DNA of 64,000 bases from Circinella minor (Eukaryota > Mucoromycota > Mucoromycetes > Mucorales > Lichtheimiaceae): the NCBI GenBank assembly GCA_016758965.1, contig JAEPRB010000034.1:62001-126000 (forward strand), given 5' to 3'. Position 1 is the first letter of the stretch. The number at the start of each line of letters is the position of its first letter. Below are positions 24,190 through 36,400 of this stretch, piece by piece. Under the pieces are notes generated by a model, which saw only the letters and a list, made by a program, of their open reading frames with translations, was not told where the DNA came from and ran no database searches. Both the position numbers and the translations under genes were made by a program.

Positions 24190-26250
24190 TATGTATTGAC
24201 ATATATTATAAACACGTCCACAACTTATATGTTTTATAAATCTCTGTTTATTTAAAATACTTACTGACGATACTTGTGATAATATGTAAAAAGTTTACTT
24301 CGCATTCACTCGTTGTGATTTTCGGTGGATTATTAAAACATTACTTTCATAGAACTTTGGCAGATTTGCCACACTATTAATCACCACGGATTTCCTTGTA
24401 AACTTTCCTTTTTATTCCTTGTACGTATGTATTACTTTTAATTTAAGTATTACCTACGTACACATGTACTATATATACCATAGTTATAGTAAACACCTTG
24501 AATACATTGAAGGCGCTTATTATTACGTGATGCTAACAAGTATTTTGAGTAGAGACTAAAAGCAGTTTCTCCAAAAACAAATGGATCAGCCTGTTGTCGT
24601 ATTAGTTAGTCAACTTTAGAAAGGAAAAATAATCAAAATTATTATAACTTGACTAAACAAGCGAGATAGATGTTTTTATTGGGGAATCGAAAAAGAATCG
24701 TTGTTACTAATATAAAATCTATTTAGGACTTAAACTATCCATTAATTCTTGCTTATGTCTGAATAAGGGAAAACTTTATAGATGAAAGATAAACTTTGTT
24801 GTACAGCGGTAACAGTATAAGAAGATCGTATACAGTATGTATGTGATATGTACGTAGTGAACTTATAATATCGCATTTATACTGATACGGTTTGTATATC
24901 GTATTTTATTTTGTAAATAAACAGTGATTTATAAACTTGTTTCATGAATGAGATACCACAAAGAGTACGTAGACAAATAATAGCTATATATAATGTGATA
25001 TACATGGAAAATAAATAGCCTGAAATTTTGAAAGGATGTTACTGTTGTTATACATAACTTGCGTTGTTATAATAATTCGAGAAAAGTATACACAACATCC
25101 GCTATAGTAACTTTTATTAACGCCTTAACACAGGCCACATGATGTAAACTTCATGCACTTGTAACATAAATCAGTTTTTATTATTTTCTTTACAACAAAA
25201 AACAAGTTGATGAGTTGGGTGATGATCACCTGTTAATATTTTATCCTGGGTAGAGCCGAAAAAAAGATTAGTTTTACAAACTACATAAAAATAATCAAAA
25301 AACAAATATTTATTATCCTTTTGCATCCTAAATAAGTCCTTTTATTCTTCTATCAATATGGAAAATAGAGAATTTAAAGCAGGTTTACAAATGAAGATAA
25401 TAACCTATATAAAAGTAATACATATTTACTGTTCCTAAATTCATACATAGGACATGTTTAACATATATCTTTGTTGTTGCTGATGATAAAAATCACTCAG
25501 AATCTAAGTTTTTCTTTCTATGGTTAATCGAAGAATCCTAAAAAAAATAGCTTCACTGATACAATTTGAGATACCAGATCGCAAACTTGCTAGCCATAGA
25601 AAACCCGACGGGATCTATGTATCGGTCCGTTTGTTTTCCACCTGATTTTATTGGTTGATTATTTTGTTCCTGCTGATCCTATTGGGGGGGGGAGCTTATC
25701 GCCACCATAATAATTTTTTACATGAGCTCGGCGGCCGAAGGGTTTTCATTCACCGCAACAGAAGGTTAATTCAGGAGCCAAGTGTGAAACATGTCTAAAA
25801 TACAAAAATTTCAGGGGTCGTTAAAAAGAAGGAGGCGAACTAGAAGGAACTAAGGTTATGCAGTACTAGGATATTCAATAATTAAAAAGAACAAAAACGT
25901 CTAATCGTGTGAGCATGAAGGTAAATAATTCAGCCGTTTCCATTTTCGTTTTTCCAAATCAAAATTGGTATTAATATATCAAGTTTTCCTGGTGTTACAT
26001 AACAGAATAAAAAAAATTGGTCTTTTCTACATTTATATCCAATAGGTATCTTTGGAACGCAAAGAGCATTCTGGATCAAAGGCTATGTTACACACAACCA
26101 ACAAAAACGGCAACAGAAAGGTGTCGTGAAACCGGCCCGAAATTTTGGTTACCGCTTGGCATAAAGATCACGGTAGGATTCTTTCCGTGTTGTGCAATGT
26201 ATCTAAGCGTGAGTATCGAATGATGCGAGTATATAGTAGATGGTGCTCCA

Positions 26251-26258
26251 TATAAAAG
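26251..26258 (+). promoter_or_regulatory. TATA box of ABC1
   Basis: TATAAAAG 55 bases before the start codon. A GC-richer stretch containing GGCCCGA lies upstream at 26134-26140. Confidence 0.6.
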
Positions 26259-26312
26259 CTTTTTTTTTTGTTAACTTTTATAATCTCTGTCTCGTTAATT
26301 ATTTTCTACCAA

Positions 26313-29300
26313 ATGAGTAAAAAAAAAACAGAATTATCTGGTGTAAATGATGATCGAGGTTCAGCAGAAACGATTCTCGAGCCTATTGGTACTAAGGGTT
26401 CCTATGGTGAACCTGATGCAAATCAAGTCGACGTCGATGGTTATTATCAATTTATTATTTTATTTGTTTAAAGTTTTTTTTTTTAATTTATAAAAGATTG
26501 TAGATACAAAATAAAAATAAAAACTCATACGTAGGCTTGAAAACTTCTTTTTTTTTCTCTGTGTATTTATAGCTGCTATTGGCGAATATCATGAAGTAAA
26601 ACGTGAATTATCTCGTATTAGTCGTCAGTCTACACATGCTAGTAAAGTTGAAGAAGGTGTAGTTGTTCAAGAAGAGTTCAATCTTGACGATTTCTTACAT
26701 GGAATGAGCAATGATGCCGAACGTGCCGGTCATATACCAAAACATCTTGGTGTAGTCTGGAAAAATCTTACTGTCAAGGTATATATAAAACTAATTTGAT
26801 TATTTTCTATCTAGAAAAAAATTATTAACTTTGTCGTTGACCTTATTTTCCAACTGTATTTAGGGTCTCGGTGCAGGTTCCCATGTTATTCCAACAGTTA
26901 TTAATGGTATCATTGATGTATTACAAGTCTGGAAATTTTTTGGAATTGGAACAAGCACAACGAAAAAAACCATTCTTAAAGAACTTAGCGGATTCTGTAA
27001 GGATGGTGAGATGTTACTCGTACTTGGTCGTCCTGGTGCTGGATGCACAAGCTTGCTTAAAGTTTTAGCAAACGTTCGTGGATCATATACCGACGTTAAC
27101 GGTGATGTAAGTTATGGTGGTATCGATCCTAAAACGTTTGAAAAATATTATCGTGGTCAAGTAGTATACAACGAAGAAGAAGATCAACATTATCCAACGT
27201 AAATACCACATCATTTTTTATCTTATATATTAGTCTTTCAAACACCATTTAGAAGTTTAATGCTAAGTCCTCTACAAATATTCTTTTTTTAATATAATAG
27301 TCTCACCACCCGTCAAACACTTCAATTCGCACTACGTTGTAAGACTCCTGGTTCCCGTCTTCCTGATGAAACTAAAAAAGATTTTGTTGAAAAAGTTATT
27401 TATCTTCTTGGTAATATGCTTGGATTAACAAAGCAAATGAACACGATGGTTGGTAATGCTTTCGTGCGTGGTCTTTCTGGTGGTGAACGCAAACGTCTTT
27501 CTATTGCTGAAGTCATGACAACTCAAAGCTCCATTAACTGTTGGGATTGTTCTACACGTGGTCTTGATGCGGCTTCCGCTCTTGATTATGTTCGATCTCT
27601 TCGTATCATGACTAATGTATTTAAGAAGACAACTATCGCCACTTTATACCAAGCTTCCAACAATATTTTCAGTCTTTTTGATAAAGTATTATTGCTTGAT
27701 GATGGTTATACAATTTATTTCGGTCCAGTTACTGAGGCCAAGGCTTATTTTGAAGATCTTGGTTTTTACTGTCCTCCTCGTAAATCGATTCCTGATTTTT
27801 TAACTGGTCTTTGTAATCCATTGGAACGTGAAATACAGCCTGGTTTTGAGGCTTCCGCTCCTCAGCACGCTTCTCAATTCCAGGAAGCTTTCTTTAAATC
27901 AGAAATTCACCAGCAAATAATGATTGAAATGAAAGCTTATGAACAACAAATCTCTCAAGAAAACCCTGGCGATGTATTTAAAAATGCTGTCGCTGAAGAA
28001 CATCAAAAACATGCTTCAAATAAAGAACCTTATACTTCCTCATTCTGGCAACAAGTCAAGGCACTTACTGTTCGTCAATATCATCTTTTAATCAAAGACC
28101 GTGTTGCTCTTATTTCGCGTTATGGTACAATTATAATTCAAGGTCTTATTACCGCTTCTTGTTTTTTTAACATTCCACTGACTGGTACCGGTGCTTTCTC
28201 TCGAGGTGGTGCTCTGTTCTTTGCTTTACTATTTAACGCTTTTATCTCACAAACCGAATTGGTTAATTTCTTGATGGGTCGACCGGTACTTTCTAAACAA
28301 AAACATTTTGCCATGTTCCGACCTTCAGCGTTTTATATTGCTCAAGTTATTTTAGACATCCCTTATGCTGTTGTTCAAGGTAACTATCATCGCTCTTTTA
28401 TCTTATTTTACCCTATAGTATATGTTTATGATGCTAATATTATTATCCGCTTTTACTAATACACTTAATGTTTAATTGTTATTTAGTGCTCTTATTCGAA
28501 ATTTGTTCATACTTTATGATGGGTCTCAACCTCGATGCCGGTCGATTCTTTAGCTACTTTATTATTCTGTTCTTTGTGAATATGATGATGAACGGTTTAT
28601 TCAGACTTTTCGGTGCAATCACTTCTGATTTCTTTCTTGCTAACCAAATTGCTGGTTTTGTGCTAATCACTGCTGTTACTTATACAGGTTATGTAATTCC
28701 ATATTATTCAATGCATCCTTGGCTTTTCTGGTATGACCAATGATGATACTTTAATTACAAAAAAAAAAGACTTTTACAGTGATAAAATAACAATATCTTT
28801 AATTGATCTTTTAGGGTCTATTGGATTAATCCGCTTGCATATGGATACAAGGCTCTTCTAATCAACGAAATGAAGGGTCAAGTTTATTCCTGTGATGGTG
28901 TCGGTAATGCTGTTCCTTTTGGTCCTGGTTATAACGACTGGTCTCACATGGTATGTACCATGAAGGGTGGTACTCCTGGTGAAAATTTTGTTCGTGGTGA
29001 CGACTACTTGCGTACTGCTCTTAACTACGAACCCAATCATTTATGGGCTCCTGACTTTGTTGCTGTCGTCGGTTTCTTCCTTTTATTTACTCTTTTGACT
29101 GCTACAGCCATGGACTTTATTAATGCTGACAAAGGAGGAGCCTTGACAAAGTTGTATGCACCTGGCAAGGCTCCTAAACCTCGTACTGATGCTGAAGAAG
29201 ATGAGCGCCGTCGCAAGCAAGCTGAAATTACAAACAATATGGAAAGCATCTCTACTGGTACAACATTTTCATGGCATCATATCCATTATGAAGTTCCATT

Positions 29301-31349
29301 TAAAGGTGGTCCGTTACATTTACTGAATGATATTTCTGGTATTGTCAAGCCTGGTCATTTGACTGCTTTGATGGGTTCATCTGGCGCTGGTAAAACTACT
29401 CTTCTTGATGTTTTAGCTAAACGTAAAACTATTGGTAAGGTTGATGGGCGTGTTTACTTGAACAACGAAGCTTTGATGTCCGATTTCGAACGTATCACTG
29501 GTTATTGTGAACAAATGGATATTCACCAACCTGCTGTTACTGTCCGTGAAGGCATGCACTTTTCCGCATATCTCCGTCAAGACAAAGACATTCCAAAAGC
29601 CGAAAAAGATGAATATGTTGAACAAATCATTACTCTTTTGGAAATGGAAGATATCGCTGACTGCCAAATTGGTGAAGTTGAACGCGGTGTTGGTATTTCT
29701 GTTGAAGAACGTAAACGTCTTACTATTGGTATGGAATTGGTTGCCAAACCTAAGCTTCTCTTTTTGGATGAACCTACCTCTGGTTTGGATGCTCAAAGTT
29801 CGTATAACATTGTCCGTTTCATTCGTAAATTGGCTGATGCCGGTTGGCCTGTCTTGTGTACTATTCATCAACCTTCTGCTATCTTGTTTGAACATTTTGA
29901 TCATTTATTGTTGCTTGTCCGTGGTGGTCGTACCGCTTATCATGGTGAAATTGGTAAAGATGCTCGTACTATGATAGAATACTTTGAATCCAACGGCGGA
30001 CCTAAGTGTTCTCCAGAAGCCAATCCAGCTGAATATATTTTGGAAGTTGTTGGTGCTGGTACCGCTGGTAAAGCTACCCGTGATTGGGCTGATATCTGGG
30101 CTAGTTCACCTGAAGCACAAGCACTCGAAGACGAATTGGAAGAGATTCATCAACATGCTGAAAAGAACCCTACTCGCAAGTCTCTCACTTATGCTAATGG
30201 CTTTGGTTTTCAATTCACAATGGTACTCAAACGTATGACACTTGCTTACTGGCGTTCACCTCAATATAACATTGGCCGATTTATTGTATTAATGTTTGTT
30301 GCTTTGATTAACGGTTTCAGTTACTGGAAAATGACATATACAAGCGCTGATATGCAAAATCGTCTCTTCGTGTTGTTATCTACTTTTATTATGGCTAATA
30401 TTTTGGTAAGTTTTGATATTTTTCAATGTACATCATTACTGCACTTTTTTTTTTTTTGCTTTCGCTACTATGTAAGTTACTAAGAATATTATATATTTTT
30501 CCAGATTATTCTTGCTCAACCCAAGTTTATGACAGAACGTTTATATTTCCGTCGTGAATACGCTTCACGTTTTTATAGTTGGATGCCGTTTGCATTTTCA
30601 GTCATCTTAGTTGAAATTCCTTACATTTTGTTTTTCTGCGCTTTCTTTATGTGTGGCTTCTACTGGACTGCTGGTTTGGTCAATACTTCAGAAGCTTGTG
30701 GCTATTTCTATATAATGCTTGTTTTCTTTGTGTTCTGGGCGGTCACTCTTGGGTTTGTTATTGCAGGTGCTTCCGAAAACCCATTATTGGCTTCCGTGAT
30801 CAATCCAATCATTATTTCCATATTAATTTTATTCGCTGGTTTGATGCAACCTCCTCAATCTATGCCTCACTTCTGGCGATCTTGGATGTATTGGCTTGAT
30901 CCTTTCCATTATTATATTGAAGGTCTCGCGGTGAATGAGTTAGAAACATTGCCAGTCATTTGTAGTGATGACGATCTGGTCAGTTTTACTCCTCCTCCTG
31001 GACAAACATGTGGTGAGTATACTGAGAACTTTTTTGCCTTTGGTGCTACAGGATACATCGAAGACAACAATGCTACAGACACATGTAAGTACTGCACTTA
31101 CTCTTCAGGCAAAGAATATTATTCTACAGTATATCAATGGGACGAAAGTCATAAGTGGCGAAATTTTGGTAAGATGAAACATTTAACTAATAATAAATAT
31201 TATTGATAACATAAATCATACCGCTATAACAATTTTAAAAACTAACAATCATGTTGTTTATACAACTAGGTATTTTAATTTGCTACTTCGCGTTCAATGT
31301 TCTTGTGTTTTTGGCGCTCTGTTTTTGGAAGAGAAAGGGAAGACGATAA
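26313..31349 (+). CDS. PDR-type (ABCG) full-size ABC transporter, ABC1
   Basis: Eight exons (26313-26439, 26573-26778, 26864-27198, 27301-28379, 28487-28730, 28815-30405, 30505-31168, 31270-31349) give 1441 residues. The order is reverse: nucleotide-binding domain 1, six membrane helices, domain 2, six helices. Domain 1 is degenerate in the way typical of fungal PDR proteins: Walker A GRPGAGCTS (166-174) has Cys for Lys and Walker B is CWDCS (303-307), but the signature LSGGE (281-285) is intact. Domain 2 has a canonical Walker A GSSGAGKTT (851-859), FLDEPTSGLD with D982/E983, and the degenerate signature ISVEERKRL. Such asymmetric pumps export azoles and other lipophilic compounds across the plasma membrane. 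The QHYPTLTTRQTLQF stretch is a PDR hallmark. It is the first of three paralogues on the same strand. Confidence 0.95.
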
Positions 31350-33463
31350 ATCGCGATTATATTTTTACTATTATTATTTTTTCATTTTCCCCTTCTCTCT
31401 TCTTTTTGCATTTTTTTTATACGTATACACCTTGTTTTATTCCTTTAAAAACGCCCATAGACACATTTTTTAGTATATCATTATTATTTTTATTATATAT
31501 CAATGCTACCCATATAATAAACTCTTTCTCATCACATAAACTATTACGTATGCATTGTCCTCAAATTTTCTCTTAATATATATCGTCATTGACAACCAAA
31601 ACTAGTTTAATCTAGTTAAAAATGTGTCGTCATTCATGCAAATGCCTTTGAACGGATCAACAAATATATTATAATGTGTACCCTTGCATTGCTAATTAAC
31701 CAGAAATAGTACTTTTTTGACAGTTCGATTTGTGTAACCAAAAATCGTTGACTATTTCTATGAATAGTCCATTCGTATCACTTATTTAATCATAATCATA
31801 AGACATGTTTTATCCAAATGAAACTACACAGAAGAGCACACTTGTTATTTTTATACATATTTATTTGGTCAGTATATGGTTTTGAAAAATATGTAAACAA
31901 AATATGTAGCACTGGGAAGGAAAATGAAGATCGACCGAATGTATAAGAGAAGTTAAGTAATCAAACCTATATAGCATAATAAATGTTTTCCGATAATGGT
32001 ATACATCTTACGTATTAAATATTTTTCTTGTCCAGTACATTAGAAGTTTTACCTAGCACATGTCAATTTTTTTTTTGTTTTTGCACTATTACTAATCGTG
32101 GTGTCAGAATCATATATTTTCGAATTCTTCTATTTATAGTGGTGATTTGTTGTTCGAAAACCACATAATCTGGAACGAAAAAAAAAATGCATGTACTATA
32201 ATTGATGCATCATATCCAACAGTATCTCATCCCAATATATGATATAAGGCCTACTATTGCCAGGCTGATCGTTTATCTTGTTTCATATTAAAAGAGTATA
32301 ACATGTCAAATTGTTGCTACGGTTAGGTTTCAGAACAGCTAATACATGGTTGCCAGATAAAGCAATTATTCCGTGCGCTCCGTTATTCCGAAAGTCCGCG
32401 CATTGTTTTATTGACCTTCTTGACTAAAACACAATTAATAATCATACCAACATTAGAAAACTGTGAAATAAGAGAATAAATCGCGTAGCCGCAGTAATAA
32501 TATAATATATACACGAAATTCTAATACACACAGTGGTATTTTTTTTATAGAAAGAAGTTTATTGAAGATAAATCAAAGTTTGACACGATGAATTGTTCGT
32601 TCTTCGTCGGAGAATGGTAACAATCAAGTTATTTTGATTACCATGAAGTGGATCCGTGATTGAATGGATAAAAAGATTGTTCGACCCAAGAAATTTCAAA
32701 ATTACTAAAAGAAAAAAAAATTAAAGTTCACTTGTCGATTCGCATAAGCACACCTTTTCTCAAGGATAAATCTGTTTATCAAGATATCCGGAAACTCGCC
32801 GAAAAAATAGAGGCGTTCTGTGTGTTCGCACGTGTATATCGCTTGTTATTTCGTGTTCTATCAACGCCATCTATCTTGTCGTCGGTAATACTGTAAAGGC
32901 AAAATAGTTTATGCCTGTGGTTCGATCTGACGAGAAAATAGTAATATATTTTTAGCCCCGCATATTTTACTATGAATTGATGCATCATATATTAATTTGT
33001 GTACAGATCGTTTGTACTGCTATAAAAGTTTCCGAGAAGAGAAAGGTACTTCATGTTAAATGGTTATTGCTGATGAGGTTTCTGATTTAATGAAACAGAA
33101 AATGGAAAAATGGGTATAATTGATTTACATAGATATAGAATTCATTGGTGAGAAGAACTGGCAAACTAATATTTTTTCATTGAAGATTATTCTTTTAGTT
33201 CGGGACAGGTTTTGTCAGCGATATCGTTCACACAATTCCTGTAAAATATTTTATGTATCGTACTACAACTGCGGATTCGAGATGGCCCGAATTTAGATCG
33301 GAGACGAGCACTATCAAACTTGCTGAATTGACCTCCTATCCGGGGAGTAGCGCCGGTTCAAAGATAAAAAAAAAAAAAAAAGAAAAAATCTTATAAAAGA
33401 GCGGAATGCACAGATCTAAATACATCGTTCAACTATTATCCCAAATACCCATTTTATAACTTG
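31350..33463. other. spacer between ABC1 and ABC2
   Basis: About 2.1 kb with no gene seen. TGATGCATCATAT occurs twice (about 32202 and 32978). The last few hundred bases are GC-richer than the rest and contain GGCCCGA (33284-33290), a motif also found before ABC1. Confidence 0.55.
33392..33399 (+). promoter_or_regulatory. TATA box of ABC2
   Basis: TATAAAAG about 65 bases before the start codon, after a poly-A tract. Same sequence and similar spacing as in ABC1. Confidence 0.6.
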
Positions 33464-36400
33464 ATGGACCCTGAAAAAACAGAAGTCCTTCATACAAACG
33501 ACGATAGAGGTTCTGCAGAGACGATCCTTGAACCCATTGGCACAAAGGGATCATTTGGTGAACCTGATGCAAACCAAGTTGACGTTGATGGTATGCTTTT
33601 ATCTTTTACCTTTTTTTTTTTTACGAGAAATTTTTATTAATTCTGATTCGAAACTAATAATATCTCAATGCTGTCAATTTCTTTTATAATTAGCTGCCGT
33701 TGGTGAGTATCAAGATTTAAAGCGTGAACTCTCTCGAATCAGTCGTAAATCAACACATGCCAGTAAAATTGAAGAAGGTGAAGTTACTCAAGAGGAGTTC
33801 GACCTTGATTCTTTCTTAAATGGTATGCAAAGTGATGCTGAACAGGCTGGTCACAAATCTAAGCGCTTGGGTCTTATCTGGAAAGATTTAACAGTGAAGG
33901 TTAGTTGATATATTTTTTACACTTCATCCTTTTTCATATATATTTCCAAGCTGTCCTACTTTAGTTATGTGGAACTAAGTAAAATTGTTCAAATTAGGGT
34001 CTTGGTGCTGGCGCACATGTTGTACCTACCGTAGCTAGTGGCTTCGCTGCTGCTATTCAGTTCTGGAAATATTTTGGTGTCGGAACAAATGTCAGCAAGA
34101 AGACCATCCTTCGGAATCTCAACGGCTTTTGTAAAGACGGTGAAATGTTACTTGTTCTCGGTCGCCCAGGTGCTGGGTGCACAAGTTTACTCAAGGTTTT
34201 AGCAAACGTCCGCGGATCTTATACCGATATTGATGGTGAAGTAAGTTATGGTGGTATCGACCCCAAGACTTTTGCCAAATCCTATCGTGGGCAAGTTATC
34301 TATAACGAAGAAGAAGATCAACATTATCCAACGTAATTATTTCATTCATTCTTTTCCTTTCGCTCTTCGAAAATCTGCATCAAAATATCTCATTAATATT
34401 AACATATTTAAATAATCTGTACTATAGTCTCACCACTCGTCAAACACTTCAATTTGCATTACGTTGTAAGACTCCTGGTGCACGCCTTCCCGATGAAACC
34501 AAGAATGATTTTGTTGAAAAGATTATTTATCTCCTTGGTAACATGCTTGGTTTGACCAAGCAAATGAATACCTGGGTTGGTAACGCCTTTGTACGTGGTC
34601 TTTCTGGTGGTGAACGCAAACGTCTTTCTATTGCTGAAGTCATGACGACTCAAAGCTCCATTAACTGTTGGGATTGTTCTACACGTGGTCTTGATGCGGC
34701 TTCCGCTCTTGATTATGTTCGATCTCTTCGTATCATGACCGATGTTTTCAATAAGACCACCGTTGCTACCTTATATCAAGCCTCTAACAACATTTTCAGT
34801 CTCTTTGATAAAGTCTTATTGCTTGATGATGGATATACCATTTATTTCGGTCCAGTCACTGAAGCTAAGACTTATTTCGAAGATCTTGGTTTTTATTGTC
34901 CTCCTCGTAAATCAATTCCTGATTTCTTAACTGGTCTTTGTAATCCATTGGAACGTGAGATTCAACCCGGTTTCGAACACTCTGCACCACAACATGCTTC
35001 CGAATTCCAAGAAGCTTATGAAAATTCCGAAATTTATCAAAGAATGATGGCTGAATTACAAGCTTATGAACAACAAGTCAATCAAGAAAAGCCTGATGAA
35101 CTCTTCAAACAAGCTGTCATCGAGGAACATCAAAAACGCGCTTTCAATCGTCAACCTTACACTGCTTCTTTCTGGCAACAAGTTATTGCTCTCACCATCC
35201 GCCAATATTATCTTTTGATTAAAGATTATCCTGCTCTTATTTCTCGTTACGGTACTATTCTTATTCAAGGTCTTATCACAGCCTCTTGTTTTTTTAATAT
35301 CCCATTGACTGGTATTGGTGCTTTCTCTCGCGGTGGTGCTCTGTTCTTTTCTTTACTATTTAATTCATTCATTTCACAAACTGAACTGGTTAACTTTTTG
35401 ATGGGTCGTCCTGTACTTTCTAAGCAAAAACATTTTGCCATGTTCCAACCATCTGCTTTCTACATTGCTCAAGTTATTCTTGATGTACCATATGCCGTTG
35501 TCCAAGGTAAAAAACGTTTTATATTAACTTTTTTTTATAATTACTAAATATTATTTATAATGTTTACTCATTAACTATTATTTATCGCGTTATATAGTAC
35601 TTTTGTTCGAAATCTGTGCATACTTTATGATGGGTCTTAACTTGACCGCTGGTCGATTCTTTACATTCTTTATTACCTTGTTCTTTATCAACATGATGAT
35701 GAACGGTTTATTCAGATTCTTTGGTGCTATCACATCCAATTTCTTCCTTGCTACACAAATTTCTGGTGTTGTTCTCATTTCTTTAGTGACATATACTGGT
35801 TATGTGATTCCATACAACTCTATGCATCCATGGCTGTTCTGGTAAGTTAATAGCTCTTTTATTTTCATTTGAATAGTATATCGATGTACGAAACACAAAT
35901 AGATGAAGATAACTAATAGTTTTTTTTGTATTACAGGATCTACTGGATTAACCCTCTTGCATATGGATACAAGGCTCTTTTGATCAATGAAATGAAGGGT
36001 CAAATTTATTCTTGCGATGGTATTGGTAGCGCTGTTCCTTTCGGCCCCGGGTATGATGACTGGTCTCATATGGTATGTACCATGAAGGGTGGTACTCCTG
36101 GTGAAAACTTTGTACGCGGTGACGATTACTTGCGTTCTGCTCTTAACTATGAGCCTAGTCATTTATGGGCTCCTGACTTTATTGCTGTCGTCGGTTTCTT
36201 CCTCTTGTTCACATTTGGTACTGCTGCTGCTATGGAATGGATCAACACTGACAAGGGCGGTGCTCTTACCAAATTATACTTGCCTGGTAAGGCCCCCAAG
36301 GTTCGCACTGCTGAAGAAGAAGATGAACGTCGTCGTAAACAGGCCGATATTACCGACAATATGGGCAATATCTCCACTGGTACAACATTTACATGGCATC

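Larger units (their letters stand above)
21657..26312. other. long gene-free region with transposon remnants
   Basis: About 4.7 kb without a convincing gene. It holds a terminal-inverted-repeat element (22195-23241), a small hairpin element (24061-24189), a poly-C tract (23101-23110) and a poly-G tract (about 25684-25691). The last 200 bases before 26313 are the probable promoter of the first ABC transporter. All open frames here are short and lack coding character. Confidence 0.6.

Noticed and set aside
29413..29904. Long minus-strand reading frame (163 codons), with shorter versions opposite ABC2 (36499-36918) and ABC3 (46262-46681)
   Set aside because: It lies antisense to the highly conserved nucleotide-binding domain 2. 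Its conservation simply mirrors the coding strand, and it has no own features.
29507..30238. Plus-strand overlapping frames inside ABC1 domain 2, with copies in ABC2
   Set aside because: Shadow frames of the real gene, rich in Leu/Val from codon bias, conserved only because the real frame is.
32190..32995. TGATGCATCATAT occurring twice as a possible element terminus
   Set aside because: Only about 13 bases of match, same orientation, no target duplication; it may be chance in AT-rich DNA.
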